A stretch of 64,000 nucleotides of DNA from CBDCGS01 sp965216915. Its GTDB lineage: Bacteria; Pseudomonadota; Alphaproteobacteria; UBA828. Position 1 is the first letter of the stretch. Each line of letters begins with the position of its first letter. The notes under the pieces are model-generated. The model saw nothing but the letters and a program-made list of their open reading frames with translations, was not told where the DNA came from and made no database searches. Below are positions 58,128 to 64,000 of the stretch, piece by piece. A program made the position numbers and the translations under genes. Location: assembly GCA_965216915.1 (NCBI GenBank), contig CBDCGS010000011.1, positions 1,240,001 to 1,304,000 of the forward strand, given 5' to 3'.

Positions 58128-58997
58128 TCAACTGTGCGGATGCGCTAGATAGGTCTCGATGCCCGGAGTTCGATAGCCGTCGCGCGTCCACAGCACCGGG
58201 AAATAGTTCTCGTCGATCGCGTTGTCGCCGAGGCGCTTGTAGCGGCTGTAGACCGCGCCCGTTCCTTGGCCCAATTGCTCTGGCACGTACTCGGTATCGC
58301 TCCGCATGGCATGCAGCACGAGCGAGCGGCGCGGGAAGGTCGCGGTGTTGCTGCCCGAGCCGTGCCACGTCCAGCCGTGATGAAACGAGCCGCCGCCTTT
58401 CGGCACCTCGACGTAGACGATCTCGGGCTCGACGCCCTCCTCGGCGGCGCATCGCTCCATAATTTTGCGGTAGTCCTTGGGCCCGTGAAACTCACCTTCC
58501 GGCAACGCGTGGCGCCATCGGTGCGATCCGCGCACGAATTCTATTGTCCCCGCGTCGGCCCTCGTGCCGTCGAGGGCCATCCAACAGCTCAATAGCTCGG
58601 TCGGTTGGAACCAATGCAAATAGGCGTTGTCTTGGTGATGCCCCAGGGGACGCGCGCCGGGCGGCTTCCACAGGAGGTTGTCGACCATTAGGCGCGCGCC
58701 GGGCCATCCGCCGAGCATCGAGATCGCTTCGCCGAGATCGGCCCGCATGACCACCGACGCGATCGTTCGGTCGGCCTTCCACGCGTTGCAGATCTGCCGT
58801 GTCAGTGACGGATCGCTTTCACCTTCTTGCCAATTGACCTCGTCCGGCAGTGTCCCGGTCTCGAATTCGCCGCGGAAGAGCCGGTCGAAATGCGCGCGCA
58901 GCGCCTCGACCGTCTCATCATCGATCAGCCTGTCGACAATGAGAAACCCGTCCTCGTTGAACTGATCTATTTGCGCGGGCGTAAGCTCAAACACCAT
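58128..58997 (-). CDS. Phytanoyl-CoA dioxygenase-family Fe(II)/2-oxoglutarate oxygenase
   Basis: This 289-residue protein has the 2-His-1-carboxylate iron site: HxD in GHHQDNAYLHW (H121, D123) and a distal His in HHGWTWHGSGSN (about H212), with an Arg in FPRRSLVLHAMR for 2-oxoglutarate. Family members hydroxylate small molecules, including ectoine and other osmolytes. The start MVFELTPAQ has GGGAGAGG upstream. It follows two glutamine-synthetase-like genes in one minus-strand operon (20-bp gap). Confidence 0.87.
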   Translation of the reverse strand: MVFELTPAQIDQFNEDGFLIVDRLIDDETVEALRAHFDRLFRGEFETGTLPDEVNWQEGESDPSLTRQICNAWKADRTIASVVMRADLGEAISMLGGWPGARLMVDNLLWKPPGARPLGHHQDNAYLHWFQPTELLSCWMALDGTRADAGTIEFVRGSHRWRHALPEGEFHGPKDYRKIMERCAAEEGVEPEIVYVEVPKGGGSFHHGWTWHGSGSNTATFPRRSLVLHAMRSDTEYVPEQLGQGTGAVYSRYKRLGDNAIDENYFPVLWTRDGYRTPGIETYLAHPHS

Positions 58998-59017
58998 GCT
59001 GCCTCTCCCGGTCCCTG

Positions 59018-60484
59018 TTAGGGCAAGCAATCCAGATACATGGTCACATCCCAATCGGAGACTTGCCAGATGAACTTGTTCCACTCATCGCGCTTGTACC
59101 AATCGTAGACCCGGTGGAGGTCGCCCGGCAGCGCGGATCTGATCACGTCGTCTTCCGCCAGCGCGTCAAGCGCATCGCGGAGCGTGGTCGGAATGCGTTC
59201 GACCGTTTCGCCGGAGTTCAGCACATCGACGAAGTTCCGGTCCTCCGGCGAGCCCGGATCGATCTTGTTCTTGATGCCGTCGTCGAGCGCCTTCAAGAGG
59301 GCGGCCTGCATCAAGTAGGGGTTCACCATGCTGTCGACGCAGCGAAACTCGAACCTGTCCGGGCTCGGAACCCGGATGGCGCAGGACCTGTTCTGCAATC
59401 CCCAGCTTGCGCCGACGGGTGCCCACAAGCCGGTGTCGTTGAGCCGCCGATAGGAGTTCACGGTGGACGAGCCGACGGCGACCAGCGCATTGAGATGCGC
59501 CAGCATGCCGCCGAGCGCGTGCCGCCCGAGCTCCGACGGCATCCAGGCATGGTCGGGATTGTCGACCTCGTTGGTGCCGCCGCTTCGATAGGTGAAGACT
59601 TCGTCCATGGCAGGCTGGCCGTGGCGGCCCATCGATTGGATCGAATCCTCGCCGCCCCGCCAGAGCGACAGGTTGTGATGACATCCGTTGGCCGACAAAC
59701 CCATATATGGCTTGGACATGAACACGGCGATGAGGCCGCATTCGCGCGCCACTTGCGCGCACAGCTGCCGATAGCTGGTCAGACGATCGCTGGTGCGCAA
59801 CGCGTCGTCATACTGGAAGTTCATCTCGATCTGGCCCGGGGCGTCCTCATGGTCACTCTGGATGATGTCGAGGCCCATCGCCGTGCCGTACTCGTAGAGC
59901 TTCAGCCAGACTTCCGGAAGCTGCTCGAACTGATCGATGTGATAGGCGTAAGGCTTGGTTGTCTCGACGTAAGGCTTGTCGCCATCGCCTGGCTTGAGCC
60001 ACAGCATCTCGGGCTCGCAGCCGACCCTGAGATGCAGGCCATCGTGGTCTTTCTGAAATTGATTGTGGATCCGCCGCAGGTTCCCGCGTGAATCCGCCTC
60101 GAGAAATTTCTCGGGTCTGTCGGGGTCCTCCCGGCAGAAAAACAGGGTGCAAAAGACCCTGGCGACACGTTTGTTCCAGGGGAGCTGGCAGAAGGTCTCG
60201 GGGTCGGGCAGAGCCAACAGCTCGGTGGCGTTCGGCGGAAAGCCAATCAGGTTGCCGTCCCTGTCGGCGAACACGTTGGCGACGCCGCCGATCCACGTTT
60301 GCATCCCTTCCTGTGACGCTCGCTCCCAATGCTTGGCCGGAATCACCTTCCCCATGATGCGGCCGGTGATCGAAATATATTGGTAGTAGATCGCGTCGAT
60401 CTCGAGCGCATCGATCTTCTTGCGAACCTCCGCGACCAAACCGGGGCGTGCCGGATCGTTCAGGTAATCCTGCAAATCACTCAT
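59018..60484 (-). CDS. Glutamine synthetase-family ligase, paralogue 1
   Basis: This 488-residue protein has a GS beta-grasp N-terminus (DAIYYQYISITGRIMGKVIP) and catalytic domain: EPEMLWLKPGDG, DIIQSDHEDAPGQIEMNFQY (Glu-rich metal site), LSANGCHHNLSLW (His) and VNSYRRLNDTGLWAPVGASW with NRSCAIRVP. These match GS ligand blocks. In this setting gamma-glutamylmethylamide synthetase activity (methylamine + glutamate) is an attractive candidate; ordinary glutamine synthesis or polyamine glutamylation are alternatives. Start MSDLQDY chosen over an upstream non-conserved Met. Confidence 0.85.
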   Translation of the reverse strand: MSDLQDYLNDPARPGLVAEVRKKIDALEIDAIYYQYISITGRIMGKVIPAKHWERASQEGMQTWIGGVANVFADRDGNLIGFPPNATELLALPDPETFCQLPWNKRVARVFCTLFFCREDPDRPEKFLEADSRGNLRRIHNQFQKDHDGLHLRVGCEPEMLWLKPGDGDKPYVETTKPYAYHIDQFEQLPEVWLKLYEYGTAMGLDIIQSDHEDAPGQIEMNFQYDDALRTSDRLTSYRQLCAQVARECGLIAVFMSKPYMGLSANGCHHNLSLWRGGEDSIQSMGRHGQPAMDEVFTYRSGGTNEVDNPDHAWMPSELGRHALGGMLAHLNALVAVGSSTVNSYRRLNDTGLWAPVGASWGLQNRSCAIRVPSPDRFEFRCVDSMVNPYLMQAALLKALDDGIKNKIDPGSPEDRNFVDVLNSGETVERIPTTLRDALDALAEDDVIRSALPGDLHRVYDWYKRDEWNKFIWQVSDWDVTMYLDCLP

Positions 60485-60500
60485 GGTCTTCTTGCCTGTT

Positions 60501-61859
60501 TTAGACAACCTCGAGGTATCTGGCACGCTCCGCCGCGCTCGCCTCGCGGCGCAGCGCCGCCTCCTCGTGGCGACACACTTCGACGAGGTGCCGCACGAAC
60601 GCCTCCCCCCAAATCTCGCCCGCGCGTTCGGAGCGGGCCAACCGGTTTGCCGCTTCGTAGAGATCGTGCGGGAGCGCCGCCCCCTCTGACGGTGCGAGAT
60701 CCGGTCCTCCCCCGGTCATTTCCGGCGGGAGCGCTGCGTCGGTTTCGAGCCCCCAAAGGCCCGCGCCGAGCACGAATGACAGGGCGAGGAAGGGATTGAT
60801 GTCGGAGCCGGGGAGCCGGTATTCGAGCCGGCAATGGCTGGCCGGCTGCGGAACAACGCGCACCGCTGCGGCGTAGTTCTGTACCGCCCAGGAGGCCACC
60901 CTCGGCGCCCAGTTGCCGGGGGCGTGCCGGCGGTAGGCATTGGTCGTGTGGTGGGTCAGCGGCATCGCTTCGGGCGCCAAGGCGACCAGCCCGGCCACGA
61001 ACGACCGAAACGCCGCGCTCATGCCTTTCTCATCCGCGGGATCGGGGAATAGGTCTTTGCCGGTTTCAAGATCGACGAGGGATAGGTGGATGTGGCCCGA
61101 CAGACCTTGGAAGCCGGTCCCGAGCTGCGCCATGAACGACGCCGTCTTGCCTTGCTGGCGGCAAAACGCCTTCGTGATCAGCTTTAAGAAGGCGGCGTTC
61201 TCAGCCGCCCGCAACGGTTCGGTGTGGGCGAGAGTTGCTTCGAAACAGCCGGGCCCAAGCTCGAGCCCGAGGGCCAGCAACTCGACATCCGCGCGCACGA
61301 GCACTTGCTCCAGATCGGCGACCAGATCGGCGTAGGTCGCCGCGCTCTCGCCGGCCCAGCATCGATTGTCTTTGGCGAAGGCCGTCAGATCGGCAAATCC
61401 CGACTGCCGCAATGATTTGGCATCCTCATCGAGCATCAAGAACTCGAACTCGAAGGCGGCCCGCGCGCCGATGCCCCGCTCACGCGCGGTGGCGATCAGC
61501 CGTTCCAGCAGCCGCCTTGGCGATGCCTCGGCGGACGGGCCCAGATAGTCTGCCACCAGGGCGCATGCCTTGCCCTCGAAGGGATAAGGACGGACCGATG
61601 CGGGATCGATCGCGACCGGTTCGCCGACGAAGGGACCGGCACCGAACACGCGTTCCTCGGTGTCCCATTGATGGACGACATTGACGAACGAGCCGGCCGG
61701 CCCAAAGACTTTTTCGAGGTCGCGAACCGCGACCCGACGCTCGCGAAACGTGGCATTCAAGTCAAACATGCCAACATGCGCTATGTCGTAGGTTTCGGCG
61801 AGCGCCTCGACCAGCTTGGTCAGATTTTGATCCGTCCGCGTGCTGTGTTCGCCTTCCAT
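60501..61859 (-). CDS. Glutamine synthetase-family ligase, paralogue 2
   Basis: This 452-residue GS-like protein contains ARAAFEFEFLMLDEDAKSLR, LELGPGCFEATLAHTEPLRA (metal Glu), FQGLSGHIHLSLVD (His) and TTNAYRRHAPGNWAPRVASW. The NRSxxIR block is NYAAAVRVVP, so the Arg contacting phosphate is partly changed. It is more diverged than its neighbour (16-bp gap to it) and the pair may form a heteromer or act on different amines. GGAGAG precedes the ATG at 61859. First gene of the minus-strand trio. Confidence 0.85.
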   Translation of the reverse strand: MEGEHSTRTDQNLTKLVEALAETYDIAHVGMFDLNATFRERRVAVRDLEKVFGPAGSFVNVVHQWDTEERVFGAGPFVGEPVAIDPASVRPYPFEGKACALVADYLGPSAEASPRRLLERLIATARERGIGARAAFEFEFLMLDEDAKSLRQSGFADLTAFAKDNRCWAGESAATYADLVADLEQVLVRADVELLALGLELGPGCFEATLAHTEPLRAAENAAFLKLITKAFCRQQGKTASFMAQLGTGFQGLSGHIHLSLVDLETGKDLFPDPADEKGMSAAFRSFVAGLVALAPEAMPLTHHTTNAYRRHAPGNWAPRVASWAVQNYAAAVRVVPQPASHCRLEYRLPGSDINPFLALSFVLGAGLWGLETDAALPPEMTGGGPDLAPSEGAALPHDLYEAANRLARSERAGEIWGEAFVRHLVEVCRHEEAALRREASAAERARYLEVV

Positions 61860-62143
61860 TTGCTCTCCCCGCCCATCCATGACGCCAAATCCGGCGACTA
61901 ACGCGCGACACCGCACTCTCTCGCCAGATTATGCGACCCCTTGCCGCAGCCCCGGCGAACGATGCCAAACCTGAGCGAGGATCGCCCATCGCTGGAAATT
62001 GTTCAATTCGCGCCGATGGTTGGCTGCGGACGCCTGAACCGGCTCCGGCTCTCGCTCCGGAGAGTGTCGCGGCGGCGGAGTCGTCGGTCCCGCGCAGACC
62101 GAGAGCAGCGCGCCGCCAACCCTCGAGGCCCGGGCGGCGTCCG

Positions 62144-64000
62144 CTAGCCTGCGGCACGCTCCAAGCGAACCTGCTCCACCTTGTAGGGCACGTCCGCAAT
62201 CGCGCCTGCGTCGAGCTCGCGCGCCGCACGGTGTCCTTCGTAGACCGCGTGTTGGATCGTGCTGGCTGCCACGCAATCACCGATCCGGGTGAGTGTCGTG
62301 ATGCCGGCCGCCGCGAGTTTCTCCGGCGCGGCGGACAACTCCTTGTAGAGCGCGTCGTTCGGCAAGCGCGACGTCGCCATCACAAGCGATTGATAGGGAA
62401 GATGCTGCCTCAGCTCGTCGTGATAGACGTTGTAGATCTCGATGTTGTTGTCCCCGATGTGGGCGATGTTGTGGTCGGTGATCAGCTCGATGCCCATCGA
62501 GAGGACCTGACTCATGATCTTCTCCATCTCGAGGGTGTATTCGGTCCAGCGTGACAGCTCCATCAACGGCGTGACGATGGTGACCTCATGGCCTTCGGCG
62601 CGGAGCTTCTCCGCGATCACGCCGCCCATGTAGTAGTGATCGTCGTCGAACACGACCACCGGTCCTTCGAGCGACTTGCCATCCATCACGTCGTCGGCCG
62701 TGAAGACCTTGTTGCCATCGCTTCCGGAGACCGGATGGGTGTTCGCGTAGGCCGCGCCGTCGCGTCTCCAATGGGCGCCGGTCGCGAGGATCACGGTCTC
62801 GGCGCCGTAATCGAGAACGTCTTGCGCCGTCAGCTCGGAGCCCGTGTGGACCTCGACGTTCTTCAATTTCGCGATCTGGCTTTGCCGGTAGTCGCGCACC
62901 CGGCCCCAGGCCGCGAGCCCGGGAAGCGCGCTTTCTCGCGTGACGCGGCCGCCGAGCTCGTCTCGCCCCTCGACGAGATGGACCGTGTAGCCCCGAAGGC
63001 CGAGCGCCCGTGCGCACTCCATGCCGGCGGGACCGGCACCGACGATGAGCACGCCATTGTCGGACCCCTTGGGCTCGATCTTCTCCGGATGCCAGCCGCG
63101 CCGCCATTCCTCGCCGGCGGTCGGGTTCTGGCTGCAGCGGAAGAGGCTCGTGGTGTTCTCGGAGGCGACGCAAAGGTTGCAGCCGATGCATTCGCGGATG
63201 TCCTCGTTGCGACCCTCCTCGATCTTCGTCGGAAGGAATGGGTCTGCGATCGAGGGCCGCGCGGCACCGATAAAGTCGGTGATGCCGCGGTTGATCTGGG
63301 ACACCATCGTGTCCGGCGAGGTGAAGCGGCCGACGCTGACGACGGGCTTCTTGGTCTTCTGCTTGACGAAAGCGATGTAGGGTTCCTGGAACCCCTCATC
63401 GGCAAAGCGCGACGTGGCGGAATCATAGGCCCAGTCGCTGATATTGACGTCCCAAAGATCGGGCAGATCGGCAAACATCTCGACGACCGCCTGCCCTTCC
63501 TCTTGCCAGCGGATGCCGTGCTCACCCCGGTTCTCGTCGACCGCGAACCGGAGCGCGACGGCGGCCCGGTCGCCGACCGCTTCCTTGGTGTCTTCCAGAA
63601 GCTCGCCGATCAGGCGCGCGCGGTTCTCGACGCTGCCGCCATATTCGTCGGTGCGGTGGTTCGTGTGAGGTGAGAGAAAATGCTGGGGCAACGCGATGTC
63701 GTGCGCCGCATACACATAGACGAGGTCGTATCCCACATTGACCGCACGGATCGCCGCTTCGACCTGCCAGCGGCGAAACTCCTTGATGTCGGCCTTGTCC
63801 ATCTCGCGGCCCATGATGGGGTCCCAATTGTAGTGGACCATGTTGGGTGAGGGGCCGAGCGGGACCTCTTTCGTTTTTCTATTCGAGAAGCCGAGGCCGT
63901 TGTGAACGAGCTCGACCGCCGCGAGCGCGCCATATTCGTGCATGGTGTCCACCCAGCCACGCAGCTGCTCGGCATAGTCGTCGTTCCACAAGCGGCGCTC
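62144..64000 (-). CDS. TMADH-family flavin/[4Fe-4S] dehydrogenase, 5' end outside window
   Basis: At least 618 residues are visible; the frame is open through base 64000, so a TTG near 63991 is an internal Leu. Homology to the other two TMADH-like proteins runs throughout: HEYGALAAVELVHNG, RTDEYGGSVENRARL, GAARPSIADPFLP, ECIGCNLCVASENT and VLIVGAGPAGMECARALGLR. The pocket aromatics are lost: Trp in ELVHNG, SDWAYDSATSRF and CVASENTTS positions are replaced. It resembles DgcA or N-methylproline-demethylase-type enzymes more than TMADH (uncertain). Likely partner of the DgcB–EtfB fusion. Confidence 0.85.
   Translation of the reverse strand, partial: ERRLWNDDYAEQLRGWVDTMHEYGALAAVELVHNGLGFSNRKTKEVPLGPSPNMVHYNWDPIMGREMDKADIKEFRRWQVEAAIRAVNVGYDLVYVYAAHDIALPQHFLSPHTNHRTDEYGGSVENRARLIGELLEDTKEAVGDRAAVALRFAVDENRGEHGIRWQEEGQAVVEMFADLPDLWDVNISDWAYDSATSRFADEGFQEPYIAFVKQKTKKPVVSVGRFTSPDTMVSQINRGITDFIGAARPSIADPFLPTKIEEGRNEDIRECIGCNLCVASENTTSLFRCSQNPTAGEEWRRGWHPEKIEPKGSDNGVLIVGAGPAGMECARALGLRGYTVHLVEGRDELGGRVTRESALPGLAAWGRVRDYRQSQIAKLKNVEVHTGSELTAQDVLDYGAETVILATGAHWRRDGAAYANTHPVSGSDGNKVFTADDVMDGKSLEGPVVVFDDDHYYMGGVIAEKLRAEGHEVTIVTPLMELSRWTEYTLEMEKIMSQVLSMGIELITDHNIAHIGDNNIEIYNVYHDELRQHLPYQSLVMATSRLPNDALYKELSAAPEKLAAAGITTLTRIGDCVAASTIQHAVYEGHRAARELDAGAIADVPYKVEQVRLERAAG

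Noticed and set aside
62043..62062. CTCCGG/CCGGAG hairpin after the third TMADH-like gene as a terminator
   Set aside because: Only a 6-bp stem in very GC-rich sequence with an 8-nt loop and no U-tract, 80 bp past the stop; chance is a sufficient explanation.
63989..63991. TTG as the start of the third TMADH-like gene
   Set aside because: Codons upstream to base 64000 continue the homology (ERRLWNDD aligns with the SARIWDEGD region), so this is an internal Leu and the gene extends beyond the window.
1..64000. Mobile elements, prophage or CRISPR
   Set aside because: No transposase, integrase, phage structural gene, target-site duplication or regular direct-repeat/spacer array was found; the four ~105-bp repeats are dispersed and palindromic, not CRISPR-like.

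Overview
The window is GC-rich, densely coded chromosomal DNA. It most resembles an alphaproteobacterium, probably of the Rhodospirillales type. That is inferred from the Rieske–cytochrome b–cytochrome c1 operon beside trmL and hemF, the block DUF1285–Nudix–DUF6111–CCA-adding enzyme, and the very frequent ATGA/GTGA start–stop overlaps. I see no rRNA, tRNA, CRISPR array, insertion sequence or phage gene. The class II aldolase at the left edge and the amine dehydrogenase at the right edge run out of the window.

Layout. 0–8 kb is housekeeping: the cytochrome bc1 complex, TrmL, HemF, a small secreted protein, and a four-gene minus-strand operon (DUF1285, Nudix CoA pyrophosphatase-like, DUF6111, Cca). 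8–12.3 kb is an acoXABC acetoin-dehydrogenase-type operon without its own E3. 12.4–18 kb has a Nudix hydrolase, an RND efflux adaptor and pump translationally coupled to endonuclease V, then a VOC protein. 18.9–19.5 kb holds two tiny genes, the second HicA-like. 19.5–24.6 kb has an ornithine cyclodeaminase-family enzyme divergent from a three-subunit amino-acid or opine-type dehydrogenase (HcnABC-like), then a hydantoin-racemase-like protein. 24.8–28.5 kb is a hydantoinase A–DUF917–M19 dipeptidase operon. 28.6–32.6 kb is a PotABCD-type ABC importer. 32.8–37 kb has an MDR oxidoreductase, two tandem cupins, an acyl-CoA dehydrogenase-like protein and a stand-alone FtsH-type (M41) peptidase without an ATPase.

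37–64 kb is a large methylated-amine catabolic region. It holds three trimethylamine-dehydrogenase-family flavoproteins (one keeping every trimethylamine-pocket residue I could check), two GcvT-like folate proteins, two glutamine-synthetase-family proteins, a branched-chain-type ABC importer split over two convergent units, a phytanoyl-CoA-dioxygenase-family protein and two closely related glycosyltransferases. It also holds a DgcB-like membrane iron–sulfur quinone reductase fused in one reading frame to the ETF beta subunit, with ETF alpha immediately downstream. The inferred logic is: import a methylated amine, demethylate it with the TMADH-like enzymes, pass electrons to ETF and through the fused membrane module to quinone (and on to bc1), pass one-carbon units to folate through the GcvT-like proteins, and handle the amine nitrogen with the glutamine-synthetase-like proteins.

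Two structural observations stand out. One is the DgcB–EtfB fusion at 52882–56019. The other is a family of four ~105-bp two-hairpin intergenic repeats at 406, 18662, 28482 and 32735, whose ends coincide with stop codons of neighbouring genes in three of four cases.
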